A stretch of 64,000 nt of DNA from Chionis minor (Eukaryota; Chordata; Aves; Charadriiformes; Chionididae): NCBI GenBank assembly GCA_013398295.1, contig VZSF01000648.1, forward strand, positions 1 to 64,000. Reading direction: 5' to 3'. A model generated the notes under the pieces. It saw nothing but the letters and a program-made list of their open reading frames with translations. It did no database searches and had not been told where the DNA came from. Made by a program: the position numbers and the translations under genes. Below, in pieces: positions 45,936 to 57,289 of this stretch (position 1 is the first letter of the stretch; every line of letters begins with the position of its first letter).

Positions 45936-48109
45936 CTCAGGTCTTAATTGGCAGGGTCGCAAATGTGCTGCATAGATGCTTTGCCGTCTTTTGAAAGAGT
46001 GGGGCTGGTTAGGCGCTTCAGCTGACGAGGTCGTGGTTTTGTACACTGGCCCCTTACTTAAGTTTTCCATTTTTAGCTGCAGAGTGCTCAGCGCTTCTCG
46101 CTGCTTTTCCTCGCAGGCTTTGACAGAGTAGCTCTGCTGAATCTTCCTGCAGTAGCTGGAGACGTCTCCAGCTTTCAGCCAAAAGTTGTGGCCTTTTCTG
46201 ATACCAGGACTGGTAGAAAAGGATGCCTGTCCCTGCCTTGGCCACACTGGTGCAGGGTGGTTGAGAACTTGGATGGAGGGTGGGCCGTGACCAGGGGAGG
46301 CTGAGGTGTGTTGGGTTACTCTGAGGCTGCCCCAAGGGAATAAAAACAGCCTGAAAACACAGTGGGTGGCTAAGGATGATGGTGTCTATTAAACTGCCAC
46401 AGCAGCGTCCGTGCACATGGAGGGTGGAGGCACATGTCTCTTGGAAGAGGATGGGTACCAGCACGTCATTTGTAGAACCTCAGCTTTGTTCCAGAGGGGT
46501 TTCTGTAAACTTGAGCTGGGGAAGAAAGGTTTAAGAATGCCTCTCACCCCTGGTATAACTGATTAACTAGCTAACTGCTTATCTCACTGTGGTTGTAAGT
46601 GCCAGTGTAATGTACTGTTTTGAAGCAGGGACTGACCTCAAAGTGATACAGCTGGGAAGTATCCAGAGCAGTGGGATCCTTCCTTGCTTCTTTCTCCTCT
46701 AAGGATGTTTTTTTCTGACGTGCACCTCTCATTTCAGTGGAAGTGAATGATGAGAAGCTGCTGGCTGTAACAGTCACACATCGGCCAGTTTCATGTGTCA
46801 TTGTACTTTTCATTTTAAGACAGATTCCTAGATAGCCATGAACCTGGAGTTGGAGGAATGAGCACGTGATTTACATGAAGAAATACAGCAGGTAGTGCTT
46901 GGATTTTCTTTTTAAAAGGCTAATTGTGTTAATTTGCTTGAGACACAATTATCTCAATGGGATTGATTTGTTTAATTAACTCGGGATGCCTGCAGGTTAA
47001 ATAGTGAGTATAAATAGAAGGACAGTGGGGAATGCATCACTAATGTTTGTATTGCAGAAGGATTGACTCATATGTAAATGAAGTGCTGCAAGCCTGCCAG
47101 GCTAACCTAGTTCTGGGGTGGTTTCTAGATACAAAAATTCTCTCATGCTGTCATGCATAACATGGGGCTTGTACACTCAGAAATAAGTTGGTGAAGAGTG
47201 CACACTGGAGTACTAATGGCAAAAACACCTTGCTCCTGTTGTAAATACCTTGCGTGTGAGCACTTTTGTCAACACTGCAGAGGGACGGTGTCTGCAGGAC
47301 GTGGAGTGTGCTGGGCCACTGCAATGGCACGGCCCAGCTGCAGCCCAGCAGCTTCTTCGGTGTGTCAGCCCTCTCGTGAGGAATCAGCGCGGTTTCTTGT
47401 TCCAAACATTGCAAAGGTCACTTCTGAACAGAGAGTGCAACTACACTGTAGCTAGCATCTTTAGGCTGAAGCCTCGTAATGAAGCCTTATGTGTTCCCTT
47501 GTTCCCAGCTTCCTCTGCCTTACTTTGGGAACATCCCACTCTACACTTCTGCAGAGGATTAGGTATCTTAATGGGCCAGTTCTGCAACCTGTGTGTGTGT
47601 GTCCTTTGCCCAGTATCAGGTACTGGGAGGGCAGTACTTGATACTTTAACATGTCCTTTTTCCAATGGTTGACAGTTACGCTGAAGCTCCGAAGGGGAAA
47701 CTCTGAGCCTTTTCTGTTTGGGGTTTCTATGTTTGGTCCTGTGCCATGAAAGTATTACATCCTGCAAATACAGAGAGGACAGGCAGGTCTTTCTGATCTT
47801 TACCCTACCTGAAGTAACTTACTCATTCTCATGAGCTATATAAAACTGTAGTCTTTCTCTGAATCTTTTTGAGGTCTTCGTCATAGCTTATGGCAAAATA
47901 TTGCGCAAACTGAGCACTGAATAAAAATAAAATAAGAACAACAGCGCTGCCACAGAACCAAACCAACTAAACAAACACACGTTTCCTTTTAGCAGTTTTA
48001 AGTGTATTGCTGTTTCAAAGATGCCCTTACTTCTGCATGAGGAGAGTGTATAGGAGCACTGCAGTCTTTCACAATTCTTTTTTTGTATCCTTGATAATTT
48101 ATCCATCTC
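45936..48109. other. Non-coding stretch, no gene recognised
   Basis: GC-moderate DNA to 46560, then AT-leaning. Open frames up to 140 codons (47250-47672 on +; 46054-46464 on -) overlap other frames in the opposite strand and carry no domain. The segment 46905-47110 is listed separately as regulatory-looking. Confidence 0.45.
46905..47110. promoter_or_regulatory. Candidate conserved non-coding element with inverted homeodomain-type sites
   Basis: TAATTGTGT at 46921-46929 and its exact reverse complement ACACAATTA at 46943-46951 flank a 13-base spacer. GATTGATTTGTTTAATTAAC follows at 46961-46980, giving several TAAT cores and a PBX/MEIS-like TGATTGAT-type word in 60 bases. There is no low complexity here. 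This density of sites is typical of developmental enhancers, but conservation has not been measured. Confidence 0.3.
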
Positions 48110-48990
48110 CCATTAATGTAGTTGCTTCAGACTTTTTTTTTCTCTTTCTGTGTAGAAATCTTTGTCCCGAATTATTCTTGTCCCCGTTTTCTGAACCTTT
48201 TACTACATCTGCTATCTCAAGAAGAGATCAGATGATAAGAGCTGAACACAGCACTCTGATGGAGAACACGCTTCTGATTTATGCTGTGGCACAACAGTGT
48301 TGTTGGTCTTATCCTTTAGATAATCATGTGAATGCTTTCGTCTTTAAAATGGAAAAAAAAGAAAGCTTCTAAGTTATATCTTTGTATATCTAGCAGTGTT
48401 TTTCATTTATTTGCTGAAGACTTGATTCAAATATTGAGTTACTCCAGAACTGTTAAACCCAACAATGAGTTTTGAGCGCTTCACATTTTTCATTTAAATG
48501 CACTTCGCTTTTTATTGATCTGCAGTGGATTTAATTTGCCCCTTGGCCTGGCCTTGTGTGGTTCATCTGGAATTCTTTCCAGTCTTCTCTGCTTTTGACC
48601 AACTGTAAATAATTTTGTCATCTGTGGATTTTAGCTGTTCAGGTTTTGGGGGCGGGGAGGGGAGAGGAGGTGTTGCCTTCCTGTCTTTCCAGTTCATTCA
48701 AGAATACATGAAACACTGCTATCCCCTGTACAGAGCTGAGAGCATCTCTCCCTTGATTATTTTTTTTTCCTTATTGAAAGCTGTTTCTTTTGTTCTCATG
48801 TATTTTCTGTGTCTCTGATGCTTTCTAATCTGCATAAATACTTTCCCTAATAAATCTCAATTTTCTTAGTAGCGAAAAAGGGTTTTGTCAAATACTGTTT
48901 GCAAGTCCAGTTCCCAGCCTTTTTAAATCCATACTTGTGTTGACAAGTCAGAAATAACTCATGAATAGCAAACAGAAAAGTATGGAAGTG
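48110..48990 (-). repeat. CR1-type LINE fragment, reverse-transcriptase part
   Basis: Read on the minus strand, 48601-48634 encodes KSTDDKIIY, a decayed form of the catalytic FADDTKL word, with the Asp-Asp codons at 48617-48622. It is followed by GACTGGAAAGAATTCCAGATGAACC, corresponding to the 'GAGGACAGGATTAGAATTCAAAATGACC' stretch (LEDRIRIQNDL). Next comes AATAAAAAGCGAAGTGCATTTAAATG, corresponding to 'AATAAAGACAAGTGCAAAGTACTAC' (NKDKCKVL). Further down, GATGTAGTAAAAGGTTCAGAAAACGGGGAC (about 48170-48200) matches 'AATGATTAAAGGTTTAGAAAACCTGACC'. Frames are broken throughout, so it is an inactive relic. Both ends are approximate. Confidence 0.7.
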
Positions 48991-51900
48991 TGTATCTGTT
49001 GGAGGAGCTAACCTTGGAAAATTGTACCCTGTTGGAAATACTTGAATTATGTGCATCAATTCTCTAGCTCTTCCACCTTCAAGACACTGTTCCTTGAGCC
49101 TTTGCATTGCTTGTTTTTATATCCTAATCTTTCATTTAGGATTAGTCCATTTAGAATGCAGAGAGCTGTTTTTTCAGACTATTGCCAGTGACAGTAATTG
49201 TCCTGCCTTCTTATTTGTCTACCTGAAGGAGAGTTGTGGCTTGGGTTTATTGAGAGGTTTTTGGTTCTTGTAGCAGATCCCTCAGTTTTTCCACAGCTGC
49301 CATCTGCTGAGAAGATTCCCTTCCCATACATCTCACTTGAAGCCAAGACATCTAGATGTGCTTTAGACCACATAGGAAAATACTGGAGCCCTAGAAGGAA
49401 TGTCATACTTTTTCCATCTTGCTGTCAGCCCAGTGAGTGCTGTTACTCTGTTATCGAGATAGAGATTTCAACCCTTCTGGTGTTTAACATAGATGCTCTT
49501 TTGTTCTAGCTTGTAAATATATATTTCTCTCCTGCCTGTAAAGTGGGATTTACCAGGTCCTTGACTAGAATTAAGTTTACTAGGTAATGACAGTTTCTTT
49601 TTTTCAAGTAAATACAACAAAGGGAAGTGGTGGGGAGCCTTTGTAACTCGCATCGGTGATCCCACATCTGTGATTGTTACGAGGGGTTTGATTCCCCTTT
49701 ATAGCATCCTGTTCTTTTTGGGAAGATGGGAATATCTGAGGATGACTTGAGATGTTGAACGAAAATGTTAGTTTCTTAAAGTTTCTTTGAAGCTCAGGAG
49801 TTAAGTAATAGTATCTCTTCTTCCCAAGACACAATTTCTGACCCACTTATGTAGAGTGCTTCATTGATGTAAACAGATTTTGGTTCTGCCTAAAACCACT
49901 GTGGGAAAAGGTCTTTGTACAACGTTTGGGTTTTTGCTTGTTTTTTAATCTGTTACAGTATTGAAGTATTAAGTAACTTAATACTGCAAGAGCTTATTCT
50001 TTCCAGTCCATAGCTTTCCCTGAGGAAAAGAGAATATGCCTCCTCAGAGGCACTTTGAAGATGATGCTACACAGCCATACAGGGGTGCGCACACGTGTGT
50101 GCGCACACACCCAGACACCACTGAGTTCAACTTTGAAAGCCTGGGATGGTGAGGGTGAAAGGAAGTTGAAGAGAGGCAGCACGCTGGTCTGTTTGGAGAA
50201 TAACACTGTATATTTAACTTCAGAAATCATGAAGTCTTGTGCTTGTGTAATGTACCTATTTTATGTGTTCAACAGCATGTTCAGACATGTTAAAAAGATA
50301 TTTTTTCCAGTGCATATTATTCCTAAATGGTACATCTCTCATGCAGAAGACACAGCATGCTTTTCTGCAAAATTACAAGGAAGTTTCTTCCAAACTCCAC
50401 AGAATAGTTAATTAGAGCTGTTCTGGGCATTTTCTTCCTGTATGTTGTCTCAAATCGGGAAAACATACAGCTGTGATCGGTGCATTTAATGACCTCGCGG
50501 ATTTCTTAAAGATAGGTCAGAAACTTGTACGGTAGATCATAGTAGATTAGCATGGCCCAGGTACAAAAAACTTTATGAAAGACACATTAGGAGCTTCAAA
50601 GGAGGTTAATTTAAAGTGGAATTTATTATTTCTCTTGGAGTGGACCCTTAAAGGAATGCAAACTGAGTAATGCAACTGGATGGAGAAGGATGTTGCATAT
50701 TCTGCGGGGTCTGCTTGGGACAAGGCAGTACCAGTATGACAAATGGCAAAGGGGCCTGGAGATGGACTAAGGAGCACAGTGATTTGCATTCTGGGTTTGT
50801 TTTTAAAAGATCCTCCAGGATGATGATGTGCAACTGTCAAGAACAATCAGGAATGTGAATGAAAAAACTGAGCAAAGACATCAGGTAAAGGAAAAACTGC
50901 CAGAGAACAAGGATGGTCTGGAAAAGTTCAAGCAAAATGCTTTTGGTTTTGGATATAAAGAAGGCTATGTGTTGCTCCTCTTGAAGTAAGCCATGCAAAG
51001 CCCCAGATGTCTTTTTACTGCAGAAATGCCTTTGTTCCTCTGTGGTATTTTAGAAAGCCACATCTTCACATAAAATTGAATTTGACTTGGTTTTGTCTTT
51101 ATATTGTTGAGACAAAGTTACCTACTTATTGAATACATGCTTGTCATGCAGGTCATCTAATATGCCACCAAGGCATATCCTTGGCATCCTTGAAGGATGC
51201 TTTCCATGTGGTCCTAAAAATAATACATTTTGAAATGGAAAAATGTTTCTCCATATTATTTTATGAGATTTAAATCTTTCTTTCCCCTGTTGCCCTCACT
51301 GAAGTGTAGAAACTAGGTTGACTGAAAGGCTGACTATCAAATTAAATCTGTGCATATTTTAAATAACTTTTCACATTGAGTCTCTTGAGATTTTTATCCC
51401 TGTATTTGCAGAAACGTCAGTGAAATTTATCTCAGTCCAAGATTTTACCAGGGTGAAATCTCAAAAATGAATGCATTCATTTCCTTCACCCTCTTTTTTC
51501 CAGTTCTACACCAAGTTGTACCTCTTCTCCCTTCCTTTGGGTGCCTTTTCCTAGTGCTACTTGCCCAGATGAATTTAGGCTTGGGATACACAGGCACATC
51601 TGCTTCCGTCAGTCAGCTGTTACACTCCTATGTGTGCGTACGGATTTCTGTTTTCCGTAAACCAACCTGTTTACCATGGCTGGTTTGTGGAGACTGGAGG
51701 AGCTTCTTAGCACTACATAATACTCTGTGCAAGGGGAGGTTGTTGCAGTCAGGAATAACTAGTTCATAAAGTAGGACGAAGCTGTTTTTACAGGAAAACT
51801 TGCTCTATTTTGCATCTGTTTCTTTTGAGTGATAAGTGGGGGAAAAAAATCATAATTTTTTCCTCTTAATTCTGTGAATTCTTGTAATGTTCAGAAAAAA

Positions 51901-54900
51901 CATGAATAGAATTTACAAGATTACTGCAAGATTATGCAATGGTCCCATATCTGTGAGCAGTTCAGGGGAAAAAAGTCAGTGCTGCATTTACTGTCACTTA
52001 AATATGATATGAGAGACACACTTCCCTCCCCTGCTTCCTGCCTCCTTTTATGTTCTTTGCAATATGAATATACTAACATCTATTTGAAAGTTATTTTTGT
52101 CACCTGGGCCTTCTCCTTCACATCTACCTCAGAAGCAGTGCGTGCATCTCGGCAGCGTGTGTTTGTTTAATCTAAGGAAGAGCAAAACTCCTTCAGAGGA
52201 CTGCAAAAGCAGGAACAATTGTTTGCCTGAGAAGATGGTGGCATGTGTTTGTTTATCTCACCTGTAAGGCGTTTTGTAATCACTTTTTCCCAGGTCCAAA
52301 TGATAATTTCCTAGGAGATAGTAGTTAACAGATGCAAATACTGTGTGAATAGTACTCGCATCAGTCACCTTGCGCTACAGCAAAGGAAGAGAAAGAAAAT
52401 GGATAGTGGTCCTTATTCTGCAGTGTGTTGAGGGCCCTTGACTTGACCTGAGGGAAATAAAAAAAATAGGTAGATACAATAGAGTAAAAAATTTTTTTTC
52501 TTTCCCTCCCTCAGCTCCTCACCACTTCTGGTTTCGCATAGATGTGATGGAACTGTTGTTTTTGAGTGTTAAATAATATACATACTTATATAAGAGCAAG
52601 CTCTATCCCTTTTTTGTGGGAGTGGTACTGTGTGTTAGGATTTTTTTATTTTTTTTTATATTTTTCAGACACGCGGCAGCAGCTTCTAAGGGCTGCTGAG
52701 ATCCTCGCAAAATTTCTTCTTTTCAGTTTTGTCCAGCAGAAAAGGTTGGCTGCTCGGTGGCTTGTATGTAGTGCGGGAGGTGCAGCTCGGGCACTTGGTA
52801 CGTGCCATTCGGCGTTTGCTACCACGGTGGTCTAATAGCACACGCGGTGCTTTGGTATGTTCAGCGGTCGTTCTAATTTAGGTGGTTGGGTGTGGGTGGG
52901 CAGCTCTATGTGTTGGGGAGGGGGGGGGGTTCAGCTGGGAGAGTGGGTGGGTTTGATGTGTTTTAGTGTTAAATACAATTCCAGAGGTGGCACTCTCGTG
53001 GGTTCTCCAGCATAACAGTTGAAAAGTATTGGATCTTTGATGGTTGCCTTGCAGAAAGTTTTCCCTCCTCTGTGTTTTGCACCATTGTACTTGCTCCGTT
53101 GCAGCCTGCTTTCTTCTAACCTTGTCTTCATTAGCAACGTGTTGTAGTCTGTCTACAAACCAAATGATGTCTGGTCCCTAAAAAAAGCTGATACTGGTTA
53201 GTTATAAAAAAAACGTTTAAATGAACTTATTGCTATTGCAGTTTATGATATAAACTGCAAAAGACAGCATTATCAGTAATGGGTTGTCCTGAGTTGTCCT
53301 AAGTTTAGGCTTCTGACCGGATCAGCTAATTTCATTAGGCTTCATTAGACCCCTCTACAATCAGTAGAGACAGAGGGCCTTTTCTTTAGGGCAGTTCAGC
53401 AGGACCTGAATTTCAGTGCTCTGGGTTACCGTATTTTCTGGAAACTTTATTCCTTTTTTTCTTTTTCCCTCTCCTGTTTTTAATTGCCTGTATAGGAAAC
53501 CTGGAGAGATGAGCCAGCCAAGTTGGTGGTGGTATCATTTGCGCATGCAGTTGTCAAGTAGGACGTCTTTGGAGGCTGATAATGAAGGCGTTGGTCTGAA
53601 GTCCTGTTTAAATAGTTTGCCCAGTGCAAAATACATTTTACAGCCTTGAAGGAATGCTTGCATCTCAAAGAAATATATATATATCTGCATTTCTTGCTTT
53701 TCTAAATGCACTAGGCCTTGGTGAATTGGTAGAGATGCAAAATCAGCTCCTGAATCTCCTCACTGTTCAGAGCAAAATACAAATTGAAAGTACCTGTAGT
53801 TAAATGGGTTGCAGAAAGTAGCAAGGATCGCTTACTCCTTTCAGCGAAGTGCTTGCTCGTGCATGAGCATGTGTATACAGACGGACCCCTCCTGTGCCGC
53901 TAACAGCTGTTGATAGGCATTTTCTGTGATATTACAAACTGCTTCAAAACGTTCTGCTGAACGGAAGCCCAAAATGTTCTTGTAGGTATTTCTTTCCTAA
54001 CTGAACTGACAAGCCAGAGAGGAGAAGAGCATTTGAGAGAGCACATGAGTATTTGACGCAACCTCATGAATTTGAAAAGATGGAAAATTTTGTATCTGGC
54101 ACGACTTAGAAAAGTGCTGTTAAACCAGACAAAATTTATTTTGTTTCCATTTTAAAAAATTAAAAATGAAAAATCGCTGTAGGAGTGTTTCCCCTATGAT
54201 GTTACATTTTTGAGTAAAAGCGTAACAAATTGGACAGGTTCAGTAGCTGACTGGTGGAAGCTTAACCTGTGCGAGGCTGTCCTCCTAGGGAAAGGTTGGG
54301 AGAAATAATGCCGTGCAAGTCTGGGTGACCCCTTTTACTGAACAGGCGGGTCTGCTGTTTGTTCCTGGAGTTGGTAATTTATGGCTGCAAACCCTAAACT
54401 GAGTGGGGAGAAGGGTGCGGGTGGTGTAACTCCAAGCTGTGCTGTTGCCATCCAAGGAGTGTAGGGCACTTGTCTGCAGGGGGTGGGGGGCAGGACTGTG
54501 CCTCAACCCCATCACTAGACGGGAATTTGATGGCAAATTTGAGGGGTTTGCTGTGCGAAGGTGCGAGGCCAGTCCTTGGTGAACCTGCCCTGGTTTCAGG
54601 GAGATGTTCTAGCCCTTGTTGGGAGACCAATTTCACTGCGTGTTACCTGCTTGTGTACACTGCCTTCTCCCACGCATGCGTCTTTCCACTTGTCTTCTCC
54701 ACTCCTCCTGCTCACCTCCTCTAGCTGCGAGTAGTGCAAAAGAGGCTGCCTGGGCAGACCCCAGCATTGCCTCTTAGGGCACTACTTTGCTCTGTCCGAA
54801 ATCATAAATGTGGACTTGCTGAGCAGAAAAAATGGATTTCTGTCTGCAGTGGTCACTTCTTGGTTTTGAGGGTGGAGAGAATGGGTTTAACTTTGTATGT

Positions 54901-57289
54901 TGAGGGAATGTATATTTAAAGTACTATTAAAACGATATCTTATGAAAAGTGTTTATATATTTGTGGAAAAAGGAGCTATTTTAGATAGTTCTTTGAGGTA
55001 AATCTATTTGTCAAAGAATGAGAGTCGTGTGGTCTTTCTGAATGCATGTGACATGATCATTATTCACTTGTACCACTTGTTTCCTGTCTCATTATATAAG
55101 TTAGCAAACCACTCTAGGGTTACCTTTACTTTTATTTGCGTTAGAAATCACACCATGAAAAATGTTCTCGTTGGGTTGCCTGCTGCTGAGCCAAGAGCTG
55201 TAAATAAAGAGGTTTCTAATTGAAATACAGGAGAACCACAGAACCGTTATAATTGATGTACCCTCTGGTTTTTCTTTTCCTCTTTTTTTCTTTAATATTA
55301 CCACATTTTTTTTTTATATAAAGTGAATGAAGTTTTTCTTCCTCCTTGTTATGCTTAACTTGAAATAGTCACTTCTTGCTGAACCAAGTGCTCTAGACCT
55401 CTGTTGGACACTTACAGCCTTCTGCAGGTGTGCCTACCTCTGATGCTGTTAGTGTTCCTGTATGCTTTTCTGGGTAAGTGGACAGTGCTAGGAGGAATAC
55501 CCGAGGACACTTTTTTACCTTTTTTTTTTTTGTAATTATGGTATTCACTTATGGAGAAAAACGCTTCTAGATAGGAGTAAGGAAAAGGTATCTTGTAGGA
55601 AAGCACCCGTATGAGCATCTTGTGATCTGCAGGCAGATGTTACTGAGAAGTGGTTTGCTGTTTTTGACTGGGAGGGTGGGCACATTTTGCCACTTGTATT
55701 TTAATGGAATACTCCATCTGCTGTCTAGCCAAATCTCTTTCTGAATGTGAAAGTTTTGTGCTAAATGTAACATCAAATCAAGAGAAAAGAGGTGGGGTGT
55801 TTTCTTCAGTATGCTGTAAATGTTAAAACCCAATGTGTCTGAGAGAGTGGGTAAATCCAGATCTTTTTGTGTACCTGCTACTTTGCTTCTTTTAAAACAG
55901 CGAATACATGTAATTCCAGTTGGTTGTTAATTTGGAAACACATAGGCAAGTATTCTTTTTATTGGTAAACATCTGTTTTGTTGGTTTTTTAGTTAACTAG
56001 TTTGATATTACTGCTTTATTCATAGAATTCTCATCACAGACTATTTAATGTGTTGGATTCCTGCCTCTTGTGATGAATGTTATTTTTACCCTTTTTGCAA
56101 AGGCTGGTGCTATGCCACTAAATAGACTTTATTTTTTTTCCTCACAGTGTTAAGGAGGTGCAGCAAGTATGTTGTCCGTTCTTAAGATTCAGAATTCATA
56201 ATACTCGTGCGCTTTGCTCTAATAATCTGCAGTTATAATTTTTAATTTTCTGATTATGTTTATTGACATGGTACATTTTTGTTCAGATATGACAGTCATG
56301 AATCATTCGGCAAGTTACTTGATTCACATGGCTGATTTTTTTTTTCCCTTCAAAAAAAGCACCCATGGGGGACAGAGAGAGCTCTTTTCTTACTACTTTG
56401 CCAGATTTATCTTTCCTTCTCCCTGCTTATTAGAAACAAAGCTGACGCTAACAGCCCTCCGAGGCTAGAACTGGCTATCTATGGTAGTCCTTTAGGCATG
56501 GGAATGGAGTCAACAGCCTGAATTGTGTCAAGATTTTCCGTCTTATCTGAAGTCTTTCAGTGTAGGACTTTCCAAAAGACATGAACCCACTGGAAACTGT
56601 GACATTCTCAAGTCCAGAGCAAGTTCCTTCTGAAAGTAACCCGATACTCAGGAGACAGTTTGTCCGTTTGAGGATATAACTAAAATGAAAATAGGAATGA
56701 GCCTTCTGCCTTGCCAAAGATTTTGTTTTTATTGAGCATCATCTTGTTGTTAAGAGCCTATAAGAAGCTGAGAAACAGAAGTGAGATCTGGAAGACGTTG
56801 GTGATAGTGATGTAAAGTACCTGAAAATATTTAGGTAATAGGAACAAGAAACCTCTTGCTGACTTGATGCCCTGTGCTTGGGGGCATATAAAATGTGCCA
56901 CTCTCTTGCTTGTATGAAGTATCTATACCTTGACCAGTAAAGTAATGTCCGCAGAGTTATGCTACTGTTTTTTCCCCGGGTTAAATGGACCCTATGTAAC
57001 CCGATAAAGAAGTAAAAATAGTGATCAACCACAGCTTGTGGAGTGAAGCTGTATGTCTGTTAGCAGTGGAGAAGTTGCACGGGCTGACTTTGCTGTTCTT
57101 TGCTCTTTGAAAAGGGTGAAGACCTATGAGCGTTCCTAAATCTCATCTTCCTCAACAAGCTCGTCAGAGTCTCAGATTAGAGAAGTCTAAGGTCTGTTAA
57201 TCTCAGGATTTCATGTCTTTAGTCCTGTGTTGTCCAGAGAAAATTACTAGCAATGTGTGTTTTGCTGTAAGAAATACTTTTTCTGTTCA
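48991..57289. other. Non-coding stretch, no gene recognised
   Basis: About 8.3 kb with no defensible gene. It contains T-runs near 55304, 55518 and 56336, a TA run at 53673-53683, a G-rich segment at 52880-52955 and small tandem duplications at 53285-53350 (GTTGTCCTGAGTTGTCCTAA; TTCATTAGGCTTCATTAG). 52190-52380 looks like non-repetitive sequence that could be conserved. Open frames are all under 120 codons and featureless. Confidence 0.45.
50085..50110. repeat. 26-bp alternating purine-pyrimidine tract (Z-DNA-prone)
   Basis: From 50085 to 50110 purines and pyrimidines alternate without a break, in GT/GC/AC steps, including two GTGCGCAC palindromes joined by ACGTGT. Such tracts can adopt left-handed Z-DNA under negative supercoiling. 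No other feature lies here. Confidence 0.75.

Noticed and set aside
45900..46464. Overlapping 115- and 136-codon minus-strand frames
   Set aside because: Two different phases are open at once, no domain is visible, and the composition is simply GC-moderate.
49664..49700. GGTTTGATTCCCC-like T-loop word
   Set aside because: Part of a local GAGGGG/CCCCTT near-palindrome; no A-box or acceptor stem at the right distance.
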